A DNA stretch of 12,037 nucleotides from an uncultured Lachnospiraceae bacterium. Its GTDB lineage: Bacteria; Bacillota_A; Clostridia; Lachnospirales; Lachnospiraceae. The translations under genes and the position numbers were made by a program. Shown in pieces: positions 1 through 7,049 of this stretch. The stretch spans positions 1-12,037 of the forward strand of contig CAJUFW010000104.1 of assembly GCA_910585655.1 (NCBI GenBank), written 5' to 3'. How positions within the stretch are numbered: position 1 is the first letter of the stretch; the number at the start of each line of letters is the position of its first letter. Below the pieces are notes generated by a model. It did not search any database, was not told the DNA's origin, and saw nothing but the letters and a program-made list of their open reading frames with translations.

Positions 1-1
1 G

Positions 2-97
2 AAAAAGCTTCTGTGTAACATCTTTGCTGAGGCTGGCGCATTTACCGTTATGATGAGGTTGACGGATGCGCAATATGAAACGGTTTATGGAGAATAG
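2..97 (+). CDS. C-terminal fragment of an unidentified protein (5' end outside window)
   Basis: A reading frame is open from the left edge to a TAG stop at 95-97, giving about 31 residues that end in ...TDAQYETVYGE. The ribosome binding site of the next gene (AAGGAG at 98-103) starts right after this stop, which is typical of two genes in one operon and suggests the fragment is a genuine gene end cotranscribed with the MerR-like gene. The visible tail has no motif I recognise, so no function is proposed. Confidence 0.5.
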   Translation, partial: KKLLCNIFAEAGAFTVMMRLTDAQYETVYGE

Positions 98-108
98 AAG
101 GAGTATGT

Positions 109-564
109 ATGTCAATAAAAAGGCGTTATACATTAGAAGAACTTTCTGAAATAACAGCTTTTACAAAAAGGACGCTGCGTAATTATATACAAAAGGGGTT
201 GCTTCGGGGAGAAAAAGAACGGGGTAAATGGTATTTTACAAAAGAAGATCTGGCAGAGTTTTTTTCTTCAAGATTTGTTCGGCAAGGGGTAAAAATAAAG
301 CATCAGACAGTTGCGGGAGATTTTCTGCATGGATTTCCTAGGTCCGTGCCAACGAGCTGTTTTCTGTATGATTTGCCGGGAGGACAAGAAGAGGTTCTGC
401 AGGTGTGTGGGAAAGTGACAGAACTGTTAAATGAAGGGAAAGAACCGGAGGATCGAGGGAGATTTTCTTTTTATTATGATGAAAAAAGAGAAGTCGGCAG
501 CTTTGCTTTAGTAGGAGACTTGGAACTGATCGGTAAGGTAGTGGAGCTGCTACAAAACATATAA
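109..564 (+). CDS. Small MerR/excisionase-type HTH DNA-binding protein
   Basis: The 151-residue product begins with a winged helix-turn-helix of the MerR/excisionase kind: residues about 7-52 read YTLEELSEIT, then TKRTLRNYIQKGLL, then a wing (RGKWYFTKEDL) and a closing helix. The remaining 100 residues match no effector domain I know and lack an obvious cysteine cluster for metal sensing, so the signal is unknown. AAGGAG at 98-103 lies 5 bases before the ATG at 109; the ATG at 105 is out of frame. The gene is 11 bases after the previous stop, so it is probably cotranscribed with it. An ABC half-transporter follows 153 bases downstream; MerR-type regulators often control such exporters, so local control is plausible, but this is inference. 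Confidence 0.75.
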   Translation: MSIKRRYTLEELSEITAFTKRTLRNYIQKGLLRGEKERGKWYFTKEDLAEFFSSRFVRQGVKIKHQTVAGDFLHGFPRSVPTSCFLYDLPGGQEEVLQVCGKVTELLNEGKEPEDRGRFSFYYDEKREVGSFALVGDLELIGKVVELLQNI

Positions 565-577
565 AAGAGCATTGTCA

Positions 578-604
578 AGTGGAAAAAGTCATTGGATTTC
601 CACT
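578..604. repeat. Perfect 8-bp inverted repeat between the MerR-like and ABC genes
   Basis: AGTGGAAA (578-585) and TTTCCACT (597-604) are exact reverse complements separated by 11 bases. No T-run follows, so it is a poor terminator. It lies upstream of a possible -10 box (TATAAT at 627-632, weak -35), so it could be an operator for the MerR-like protein. That assignment is inferred from position only. Confidence 0.35.
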
Positions 605-717
605 GGTTTGCCTCTGTTTCTGTATTTATAATAAAAGGTAGTATGACAGCGGTTGCAAAGGAGCTGCAGATCCTGTTGTCTCGTTGTCAAAAAAGCAGAA
701 ACGGAGGTTTTTATGTT

Positions 718-2382
718 ATGAATCATCGGGTAAAAACAGCTTCTATTTGGAAGCCTCGTATGATAGGCTTGCTTTGTTTTACCAGTTTACTTTCTATAGT
801 AACGGCATTGTTGGATTTTATGATTCCGGTTGCTATTTCGATTTTTTTGAATTGGTATAAAGCCGGAATGCTCTATTCTTTTTGGGCTTTTTTAGGGGTT
901 CTTTTGCCATTATGTTTGTTTTCTTATCTGGCAAAAATGTTACTTAACCATCTGTTCCGGGTTTATGCGGTTCGCTTTAAGACAGCGCAGCATGAAAAAC
1001 TGTATGAACGGATGCTTCAGGCGGATTACCATTATTTGACGAAGCAGGAGCCAACCTATTTGTCAGAACGAATTGCAATATGCGCCAACACTTTATACGA
1101 TGTTTATATAGAGGGTGTCTCCAAAGGGGTGATAGCGATAGCCACAGTTTTAACCGCCTTTTTGCTTGTGCTGCGGGAAAATTTTATGGTAGCATTTTTT
1201 TTGGCGGCGTTGCTGGTAGTTCAGATATTGGGTTATAAACGGCTAAATCAGGCGTTGCAGAATCGAAGCATGGAGTTGCAAAAAAGAACGGCGTCCTGTT
1301 TTAAAAATCTGCTTTCCATTACCGGGCAGATAGATTATATGAAGCAGGAAGGAAAGCCGGAGGGAATTTTGTCGATGCTTCGCCCGTTTATCAGAAGCAT
1401 TCATGAAGAAAATGCAGGAGTTAATCAATTTGCACAGAATATCAGCACCACGCTTTCGGCAGGGATTCGCCTGTTGCAAAATCTGGTTTATTTCTATACG
1501 GCGATTTTGCTGGCGCAGGGAAAGATGGATACGGCAGCGTTTATTCTGGTCAGTATGGTATCTTCTCTCTATATGTCGGGACTTGGAAGCCTGGTAAGCT
1601 GGAACCTTGGTCTGCGAGATTTAAAAGGAGTAAAAGAGTTTATCCAGGGATTGGAAGCACATCGGGAACCAGAAGGAACTCTGCCGCTGGAACGTGTGGA
1701 AAACATTTGTTTTCAGATTGAAAAGCTGGGTTATGGAAGTATGATTCTTATAGAGCAGGGGAGGCTAGAGGCAAGACGAGGAGATAGTATTTTATTGAGT
1801 GGGAATTCCGGAACCGGAAAAACGACACTGATGAAAGCATTGCTGAAATTTTTCCCGGCTTCCACTATTTTTATCAACGGAACGGATATTCAGGAATTGC
1901 GGACAACAGATATAAGGAAGCGGATACAGTTCCTATCCCAAAATATTCCGATTATAACCGGTACCATAGAAGAAAATTTACGAATGGGTAAGCAGGTCAG
2001 CAAGGAGCGATGGGAGGAGTTAAAGAAAAAGCCTTTTTTACAGAAATTTTGTGCCTTGCCGGAAGGGCTGGAAACGGTTATTTTAGAAAACGGAAGTAAT
2101 CTTTCCGGCGGGGATAAGCAAAAGCTGGCATTGGCAAGACTTTATTTAGAACAGCCGGATGTGATCATTTTGGATGAAAGCACAAACTCTATGGAAGAAA
2201 GTGCTTCGTATGAGCTGCTGCAGGAAGTAAAGCAGGAGTTTTCCGATAGTATTATTTTTCTGATTTCCCATGATTCGCGTCTGCAAAGCCTATGCCAAAA
2301 GGCTGTAAAATTGGAAAACCGGCGGATTATTCCTTTGGCGTCTGGAGTTTTGGATAGTGAAAAAAAGTGGATATCAGATTGA
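718..2382 (+). CDS. ABC transporter half-molecule: membrane domain fused to ATPase
   Basis: A membrane domain of several hydrophobic helices (residues about 15-330) precedes a nucleotide-binding domain with Walker A GNSGTGKT (362-369), Q-loop Gln408, signature LSGGD (462-466), Walker B VIILDE (482-487, catalytic Glu487) and His-switch His518. All catalytic residues are present; the signature ends in Asp rather than the usual Gln. At 554 residues it is a normal half-size type I exporter, acting in the cytoplasmic membrane, probably as a homodimer because no partner lies beside it. The frame is open from an ATG at 592, but that start adds a non-hydrophobic, poorly conserved-looking 42 residues and has no good ribosome binding site; GGAGG at 703-707 is correctly spaced for ATG 718. 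The substrate cannot be read from sequence. Its stop codon overlaps the -35 box of the next operon. Confidence 0.85.
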   Translation: MNHRVKTASIWKPRMIGLLCFTSLLSIVTALLDFMIPVAISIFLNWYKAGMLYSFWAFLGVLLPLCLFSYLAKMLLNHLFRVYAVRFKTAQHEKLYERMLQADYHYLTKQEPTYLSERIAICANTLYDVYIEGVSKGVIAIATVLTAFLLVLRENFMVAFFLAALLVVQILGYKRLNQALQNRSMELQKRTASCFKNLLSITGQIDYMKQEGKPEGILSMLRPFIRSIHEENAGVNQFAQNISTTLSAGIRLLQNLVYFYTAILLAQGKMDTAAFILVSMVSSLYMSGLGSLVSWNLGLRDLKGVKEFIQGLEAHREPEGTLPLERVENICFQIEKLGYGSMILIEQGRLEARRGDSILLSGNSGTGKTTLMKALLKFFPASTIFINGTDIQELRTTDIRKRIQFLSQNIPIITGTIEENLRMGKQVSKERWEELKKKPFLQKFCALPEGLETVILENGSNLSGGDKQKLALARLYLEQPDVIILDESTNSMEESASYELLQEVKQEFSDSIIFLISHDSRLQSLCQKAVKLENRRIIPLASGVLDSEKKWISD

Positions 2383-2407
2383 CATTCTTCTGTGGATTGT
2401 ATATAAT
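2379..2407 (+). promoter_or_regulatory. Perfect sigma-A promoter of the arsR operon
   Basis: TTGACA at 2379-2384 and TATAAT at 2402-2407 are separated by exactly 17 bases, a full consensus match. The -35 box contains the TGA stop (2380-2382) of the preceding ABC gene. Transcription should start near 2414. So strong a promoter fits a gene set held off by a repressor. Confidence 0.88.
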
Positions 2408-2423
2408 ATAGATAGTTATCTAT
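2408..2423. promoter_or_regulatory. Palindromic operator candidate for the ArsR-family repressor
   Basis: ATAGATA (2408-2414) and TATCTAT (2417-2423) form a perfect 7-2-7 palindrome directly after the -10 box and across the predicted start point. ArsR/SmtB proteins bind AT-rich dyads in such positions and repress their own operon. A single ATAGATA half-site recurs at 2792-2798 before the permease gene. Binding is inferred. Confidence 0.65.
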
Positions 2424-2440
2424 GGGAGGTAATGGAGTGA

Positions 2441-2752
2441 ATGCTGGACGAAAGGAAAATTTCTGTTATTTTCAAGGCATTTTGTGATGAGAACCGTATA
2501 CGGATCTTGAAATTACTTGCTACCGGTGAGAAATGCGGCTGTAGGTTGCTGGAAGAAATCAATGTGTCACAGCCTACTTTATCGCATCATATGAAGATAC
2601 TTTGTGATTCTGGTATTGTAGTCGGGCGAAAAGAAGGAAAGTGGACACATTATTCGATTTCTGCCGAAGGTGCAGGAATCGCTGTTCAATGCTTGCAGGA
2701 ACTGGTGTGTATTTCCGGATCGAATGAAAATAAGTCGTGTGACGAAAAGTAA
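2441..2752 (+). CDS. arsR: ArsR/SmtB-family metalloid-responsive repressor
   Basis: The 103-residue winged helix-turn-helix protein has the usual ArsR length. The recognition region reads VSQPTLSHHMKIL (42-54), followed by a beta-wing with GRKEGKWTHYSI. Cys32 and Cys34 in the EKCGC segment align with the first two As(III)-binding cysteines of the E. coli ArsR CVCDLC box; the third position is Leu37, while Cys55 and several C-terminal cysteines could contribute. The family leaves DNA on binding As(III), Sb(III) or related thiophilic ions. The start is ATG 2441, with GGGAGG at 2424-2429 (11-base spacing) or a close TGGAG; an ATG at 2432 runs into a stop after two codons. It is the first gene of a three-gene operon with permease and thioredoxin-like protein. 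The inducer could be an inorganic or organic arsenical or another soft metal. Confidence 0.87.
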   Translation: MLDERKISVIFKAFCDENRIRILKLLATGEKCGCRLLEEINVSQPTLSHHMKILCDSGIVVGRKEGKWTHYSISAEGAGIAVQCLQELVCISGSNENKSCDEK

Positions 2753-2773
2753 ACATGTTCTTTTCCTCACGAC
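2734..2773 (+). other. Interrupted hairpin spanning the arsR stop codon
   Basis: GTCGTG (2734-2739) pairs with CACGAC (2768-2773), and GAAAAG (2744-2749) pairs with CTTTTC (2760-2765), with a small internal loop and a 10-base apical loop holding the stop codon. No T-run follows, so it is not a standard terminator. It could tune mRNA stability or expression of arsR relative to the permease. Confidence 0.4.
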
Positions 2774-2832
2774 TTATAAAATCCACAATACATAGATATA
2801 TTTCAATTTAACTATATAAGGAGATTGTGCTT

Positions 2833-3849
2833 ATGAAACGGTTAAAAGTAGCATGGGATTTTTTTCAAAATGAAATTTTGGGTATGAGGTGGCTTGAGCG
2901 TAGTATCGGCAGCTTACTGGAATGGTGTGATCTTGATCTGGAAAGCAGAATTGGCGAAAGTGTTCGTTTTTTTCTTTATGATACAATGAAAATAATGGTG
3001 TTATTAGGTGTTCTGATTTTGATTTTATCCTATATCCAAAGCTTTTTTCCGCCGGAGAGAACAAAAAAAATACTTGGACGTTTTCACGGAATATGGGCAA
3101 ATATCGTTGCCGCGCTGCTTGGAACGGTAACACCATTTTGTTCTTGCTCATCAATTCCGCTGTTTATCGGGTTTACAAGTGCGGGTTTGCCTTTGGGGGT
3201 AACTTTTTCCTTCCTTATTTCGTCGCCGATGGTTGACCTTGGCAGTTTTGTTTTGCTAATGAGTATTTTTGGCTGGAGAGTAGCCGTACTCTATGTTGTA
3301 CTTGGTCTTATAATTGCGGTTGTGGGAGGTAGTTTGATAGAAAAGCTGCATCTGGAACATCAAGTTGAGGAATATATTCGTAATGGTCATGCCATAGATA
3401 TGCCGCAAACGGAATTGCATGTGAGAGACCGTATGAAGTATGCTGTTGAACAGGTTGCTTCTACGGCAAAAAAAGTTGCTCCATATATTTTGATTGGTGT
3501 GGGTATTGGAGCAATGATTCATAATTGGATACCACAGGGCTTTATCGTAAGATTGCTTGGCGACAGGAACCTCTTTGGCGTTGTGATTGCCGTGTTTGCA
3601 GGCGTTCCAATGTATGCCGATATATTCGGAACGATTCCGATTGCAGAAGCTTTGCTTGCAAAAGGAGCATTGCTTGGAGTTGTTCTATCTTTTATGATGG
3701 GTGTTACTACACTTTCTTTACCGTCAATGATTATGCTACGCAAAGCGGTAAAGCCAAAACTGCTTGGTATTTTCATTGCAATATGTACCGTCGGTATTAT
3801 TGTTGTGGGTTATTTCTTCAACATGATACAATATTTAATTATTTCATGA
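2833..3849 (+). CDS. ArsP/DUF318-family permease (probable arsenical or metalloid efflux)
   Basis: A 338-residue membrane protein with about eight hydrophobic segments. The family hallmark TPFCSCSS lies at residues 100-107 inside a membrane segment, and a second conserved block (GVPMYADIFGTIPIAEALL) lies in the C-terminal half, as expected of the permease family PF03773 (ArsP_1). Characterised ArsP members export trivalent organoarsenicals, and the paired cysteines of this motif are thought to be important. A GTG at 2827 in the same frame would leave only 3 bases after AAGGAG (2818-2823); ATG 2833 has a 9-base spacing and is preferred. It follows arsR by 80 bases and precedes the thioredoxin-like gene by 15. 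Inorganic arsenite or another soft ion remains possible; Acr3 and ArsB motifs are absent. Confidence 0.85.
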   Translation: MKRLKVAWDFFQNEILGMRWLERSIGSLLEWCDLDLESRIGESVRFFLYDTMKIMVLLGVLILILSYIQSFFPPERTKKILGRFHGIWANIVAALLGTVTPFCSCSSIPLFIGFTSAGLPLGVTFSFLISSPMVDLGSFVLLMSIFGWRVAVLYVVLGLIIAVVGGSLIEKLHLEHQVEEYIRNGHAIDMPQTELHVRDRMKYAVEQVASTAKKVAPYILIGVGIGAMIHNWIPQGFIVRLLGDRNLFGVVIAVFAGVPMYADIFGTIPIAEALLAKGALLGVVLSFMMGVTTLSLPSMIMLRKAVKPKLLGIFIAICTVGIIVVGYFFNMIQYLIIS

Positions 3850-3864
3850 TTAGGAGGTATTACG

Positions 3865-4191
3865 ATGGCATTGTTTGATTTTTTACAGAAAAAGGATACA
3901 GAAGGCAGGACAGAGGAGAGTTGCCCGAATGCAAAAGCAGATAATATCTATTGTATGAAAGTGTTAGGCGCAGGCTGTAAATCCTGCCATGAGCAGTATG
4001 AGAATGCAAAACAGGCAATAGAAGATATGGGGCTTTCTGTAGAGGTTGAGTACATTACGGATATGCAGAAGGTAATGGAATATAGTGTTATGAGTATGCC
4101 TGCCCTTGTTGTCAATGAAAAGGTAATTGCTACGGGTAAGGTGCTAAAGCCTAAAGATATCGTTATGTTACTTCATAAATTGGGGTTTTAG
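3865..4191 (+). CDS. Small thioredoxin-fold protein with CxxC (redox-active disulfide protein family)
   Basis: The 108-residue protein has a short charged N-terminal extension, then a thioredoxin fold: beta strand MKVLGAG, active site C38-K-S-C41, a helix, the strand VEVEYI, the cis-proline segment SMPALVV (Pro79), and a closing helix KPKDIVMLLHKLGF. This matches the thioredoxin_3 / small redox-active disulfide type rather than classical WCGPC thioredoxin. Cys20 and Cys30 lie before the active site. AGGAGG at 3852-3857 stands 7 bases before the ATG. It is the last gene of the arsR-permease operon. Such small thioredoxins recur beside this permease family and may deliver or reduce a thiol-bound metalloid at the membrane; that role is inferred. 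Confidence 0.85.
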   Translation: MALFDFLQKKDTEGRTEESCPNAKADNIYCMKVLGAGCKSCHEQYENAKQAIEDMGLSVEVEYITDMQKVMEYSVMSMPALVVNEKVIATGKVLKPKDIVMLLHKLGF

Positions 4192-4214
4192 CCATGTAGG
4201 GTAGTTTCTTTTTC

Positions 4215-4243
4215 TGGAAATCCTCTCCTTTTTGTGATAGAAT
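4215..4243 (+). promoter_or_regulatory. Probable promoter of the alpha/beta hydrolase gene
   Basis: TGGAAA (4215-4220, 4 of 6 matches) and TAGAAT (4238-4243, 5 of 6) are 17 bases apart. The predicted start near 4250 falls at the left end of the nested inverted repeat in the leader. No terminator was found between the thioredoxin-like gene and this site, so some read-through from the arsR operon is possible. Confidence 0.45.
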
Positions 4244-4247
4244 AAAG

Positions 4248-4288
4248 CTGATGATAAAAAAGGACTTTATAAAGTCAGTTTATCACAG
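4248..4288. repeat. Nested inverted repeat in the leader of the hydrolase gene
   Basis: A perfect 14-bp palindrome, GACTTTATAAAGTC (4263-4276), is enclosed by TGATAAA (4252-4258) and TTTATCA (4279-4285), then by CTG (4248-4250) and CAG (4286-4288). Together they make about 17 paired positions over 41 bases with small bulges, ending just before the ribosome binding site at 4289-4295. No T-run follows, so this looks like an operator or a leader hairpin, not a terminator. Confidence 0.6.
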
Positions 4289-4302
4289 AAAGGAGCATTC
4301 AA

Positions 4303-5154
4303 ATGGACTTAAACATGTTAGCAGCCATGCGGCGGCAGGCAGAGGAGCGCCGCAAACAGATGAACGTATTTGGTGAGGAAATTTATATTCCAACCAGAGC
4401 AGGACAAGCCAGGTGTCTTATTTACAAGCCGGTAGAACGAAAGGGATTGTCTCCGGTCTTTTTCAACATTCACGGGGGTGGCTTCGTGATGGGAGATCCG
4501 GAAGGGGATGATTTTATGTGTAAAATTTTCCTCGACGCGCTTGATATTACGATTATCAACATAGAATATCGCCTGGCTCCGGAGACGAAATGCCCGGGGG
4601 ACAAAGAGGATGTCTATGATGTGGTGAAGTATGTTGCTTCCCACGCGGAAGAATATGGCATCGATCGGACGAAAATGGCGATTGGCGGTCATAGCGCAGG
4701 TGCCAATATTTCTACCGTGGTATGTATGATGGCTAAGAAATCCGGTGAATTTGGGTTCTGCTGTCAGATATTGGATTATCCGCCGTTAGATGTTCTGACC
4801 GATCCAAAGGCGAAGTTTTTTACAGAAGGAGCGATTCCGCCGGAAGTTGCAGAGATGTTTAATGCTGCCTATTGCGAGTCGCCGGAAGCTGCCGGAGATG
4901 TCTATTGTTCGCCGATTTATGCCAGCCAGGAGGAACTTGCTGATTTACCGCCGGCGATTATCCTGACGTGTGAGATCGATTCTTTGAGAGAAGAAGGAGA
5001 AGAGTATGGGAAAAAGCTGGCGCAGGCTGGAGTAGAAGTAACGATGAAACGCTTTCAGGGCGTACCTCATGGCTTTACTTCCAATCCGGAGCTGCCGCAG
5101 GCTGCAGACGGGCATCGGATGATGATAGAAGGTCTGAGAACCTATCTTCTGTAA
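4303..5154 (+). CDS. Alpha/beta hydrolase, HSL-type esterase/lipase
   Basis: The 283-residue product carries the hormone-sensitive-lipase signature set: oxyanion-hole HGGG at 57-60, YRLAPE at 89-94, nucleophile elbow G-H-S-A-G with Ser131, acid Asp226 in CEIDSLREEG, and His256 in GVPHGF. The full catalytic triad is therefore present. The family hydrolyses carboxylic esters of short to medium acyl or aryl groups; the real substrate is unknown. There is no signal peptide, so it should be cytoplasmic. AAAGGAG at 4289-4295 is 7 bases before ATG 4303. It appears to be a single-gene unit with its own promoter and a structured leader, ending convergently with the ABC exporter genes. Length is slightly under the 300 or so residues common in the family. 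Confidence 0.9.
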   Translation: MDLNMLAAMRRQAEERRKQMNVFGEEIYIPTRAGQARCLIYKPVERKGLSPVFFNIHGGGFVMGDPEGDDFMCKIFLDALDITIINIEYRLAPETKCPGDKEDVYDVVKYVASHAEEYGIDRTKMAIGGHSAGANISTVVCMMAKKSGEFGFCCQILDYPPLDVLTDPKAKFFTEGAIPPEVAEMFNAAYCESPEAAGDVYCSPIYASQEELADLPPAIILTCEIDSLREEGEEYGKKLAQAGVEVTMKRFQGVPHGFTSNPELPQAADGHRMMIEGLRTYLL

Positions 5155-5182
5155 AGAAAAAACATTTTAATAGAACATAAAG

Positions 5183-5236
5183 GAGCTGTGTTTTGGTGAT
5201 GAAACTGCTTTTTAGGCAATCACAAAAACACAGCTC
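5183..5236. terminator. Long hairpin between convergent genes (probable bidirectional terminator)
   Basis: The arms at 5183-5200 and 5219-5236 are complementary over 18 bases with one mismatch (GAGCTGTGTTTT...GTGAT against ATCAC...AAAACACAGCTC), enclosing an 18-base loop. TGTTTTGT follows on the + strand, and a T-rich stretch follows in the minus direction. It lies 29 bases after the hydrolase stop and 53 bases past the end of the minus-strand ABC gene, so it can serve both. Confidence 0.8.
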
Positions 5237-5288
5237 TGTTTTGTATGATAGGAAAGCCCTCCTGCAAAACAGGATTCTTATTGATAGG

Positions 5289-7049
5289 CTATCCTTCAAA
5301 TTGACTCCGGTACAGATCGGCGTAGAATCCATTTCCGGCGAGCAGTTCTTCATGACTGCCCTGTTCGATGATATGCCCGTCTTTCATGACTAAAATAACG
5401 TCTGCTTCCTGAATGGTAGAGAGACGGTGGGCGACGATAAAGCTGGTTCTGCCCTTCATCATTTTGTTAAATGCCTTCTGAATACGGATTTCTGTCCGGG
5501 TATCAATGGAGGAGGTCGCTTCGTCTAAAATCAACATTGGCGGAAGGCAGAGCATAACACGGGTAATGCACAAAAGCTGCTTTTGTCCCTGTGAGAGATT
5601 TCCGCCGTCCTCTTTGATAATTGTATCATAACCCTGCGGCAGACGTTTGATAAAGCTATGGGCGTGAGAAGCCTTTGCCGCAGCAATCATTTCTTCTTCG
5701 GTGGCATCCGGCTTCCCGTAGCAGATATTGTCGCGGATCGTACCGCTGGAAAGCCACGTTTCCTGAAGCACCATACCATAATTGGAACGCAGGCTTGTTC
5801 GGGTGATATCGCGGATATCGGAGCCGCTGACACGGATTGCCCCCGCAGTGACATCATAAAAACGCATTAAAAGGTTGATAAGGGTCGTTTTGCCGCAGCC
5901 GGTCGGTCCCACCAGAGCGATACGCTGCCCAGGACGTACTGCCAGATTTAACTCCTCGATCAGCGGAACTTCCGGTACATAGGAGAAATCGACCTGATCC
6001 AGCTCGACGGAGCCGTCGGCTTCAGTCAATACTCTGGCGTCAGGTGCGTCTGGTATCTGAGGTTCCTCTTCGATAAAAGCAAACACACGAGACGCGGACG
6101 CAAGAGCGTTTTGCAGCTCGGTGACAACGCCGGAAATTTCGTTAAAAGGCTTGGTATACTGGTTGGCGTAGCTGATAAAGCAGGAAAGCCCGCCGACAGA
6201 CAGGTGTCCCCGCAGAGCCGCCAAGGCGCCGGACAGCACGACGCCGGTCGTCACCAGCCCATTGACAAACCGGGTGGAGGGGTTGGTGATAGAGGAAAAG
6301 AAAATGGCGCGGAGGCTGCAGTCCTGCAGTCTGCCGTTGATTTCATCAAATCGTTCCTGCGCGTGATCTTCGTAGCCAAACGCCTGTACAACTTTCTGAT
6401 TGTCTACCATTTCTTCGATTAGCCCGGTCAGCTCTCCACGGGTGCTGGATTGAAGATGAAACATCGAATAGGTACGCTTGGCAATAAATGCAGCGACAAA
6501 TAAGGATACCGGAGTAATCAATACGACCACTAAGGTAATCGACAGATTGATGCTCAACATAAAACCCAGTGTGCCAACAATGGTCAGCACTCCGGTAAAG
6601 AGCTGGGTAAAGCCCATTAAAAGCCCTTCGGAAAACTGATCAACATCGGCGATGATTCGGCTGATGATATCCCCTGCCGGATGCTGATCTAAGTAGCTTA
6701 GCGGAAGCTCCTCTAGTCTGGCAAACGCCTGGCGGCGGATATCTTTGACGACCCGATAGGTAATGTTGTTGTTACAGATATTCATAATCCATTGCAGGAG
6801 CGCGGTAATCAAAAGGAGAATCGCAGTCGTACGCAAAATAGCGAGTATTCCGTCAAAATCAACCTGACCTGGCGCCAGAATCAAATCGACTGCCCGACCT
6901 GTCAGGATCGGAGTGTATAAAGTAAGGACGACCGTGCCACTGGCACAGAGTAAGGATGCTATCACCAGAAACCAATAGCGTCTGATATAATGCAGAACCT
7001 TCTGCAAAGTTTGTTGATTGCCGCCTTTTGAGGCTTTGTTTTTAGCCAT
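5289..7049 (-). CDS. ABC exporter subunit B of a heterodimer (canonical catalytic Glu)
   Basis: A 586-residue fused permease-ATPase: six-helix exporter membrane domain (residues about 20-330), then Walker A GPTGCGKT (381-388), a Q-loop in MVLQETWLSSGTI, signature LSQGQ (485-489), Walker B LILDEATSS with catalytic Glu510, and His541 in VAHRLS. Walker B and His are intact, but the signature has Gln for the first Gly. This complements the partner, whose Walker B and His are altered but whose signature is normal, as in TM287/288, LmrCD and BmrCD drug exporters. The frame extends upstream to 7121, but AAGGAGG (complement of 7059-7065) sits 9 bases before ATG 7049, which overlaps the end of the partner gene by 8 bases, implying translational coupling. 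The substrate is probably drugs or lipids; unknown. Confidence 0.92.
   Translation of the reverse strand: MAKNKASKGGNQQTLQKVLHYIRRYWFLVIASLLCASGTVVLTLYTPILTGRAVDLILAPGQVDFDGILAILRTTAILLLITALLQWIMNICNNNITYRVVKDIRRQAFARLEELPLSYLDQHPAGDIISRIIADVDQFSEGLLMGFTQLFTGVLTIVGTLGFMLSINLSITLVVVLITPVSLFVAAFIAKRTYSMFHLQSSTRGELTGLIEEMVDNQKVVQAFGYEDHAQERFDEINGRLQDCSLRAIFFSSITNPSTRFVNGLVTTGVVLSGALAALRGHLSVGGLSCFISYANQYTKPFNEISGVVTELQNALASASRVFAFIEEEPQIPDAPDARVLTEADGSVELDQVDFSYVPEVPLIEELNLAVRPGQRIALVGPTGCGKTTLINLLMRFYDVTAGAIRVSGSDIRDITRTSLRSNYGMVLQETWLSSGTIRDNICYGKPDATEEEMIAAAKASHAHSFIKRLPQGYDTIIKEDGGNLSQGQKQLLCITRVMLCLPPMLILDEATSSIDTRTEIRIQKAFNKMMKGRTSFIVAHRLSTIQEADVILVMKDGHIIEQGSHEELLAGNGFYADLYRSQFEG

Noticed and set aside
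592..717. N-terminal extension of the ABC half-transporter from ATG 592 (or ATG 643)
   Set aside because: There is no suitable ribosome binding site, the extra residues are atypical for the family, and GGAGG at 703-707 with ATG 718 is well spaced.
3525..3878. 117-codon frame overlapping the end of the permease gene
   Set aside because: It lies in another frame entirely over the permease coding region, whose family motifs are certain.
4248..4288. Terminator of the arsR-permease-thioredoxin operon
   Set aside because: The inverted repeat lacks a following T-run and lies after a plausible promoter for the next gene.
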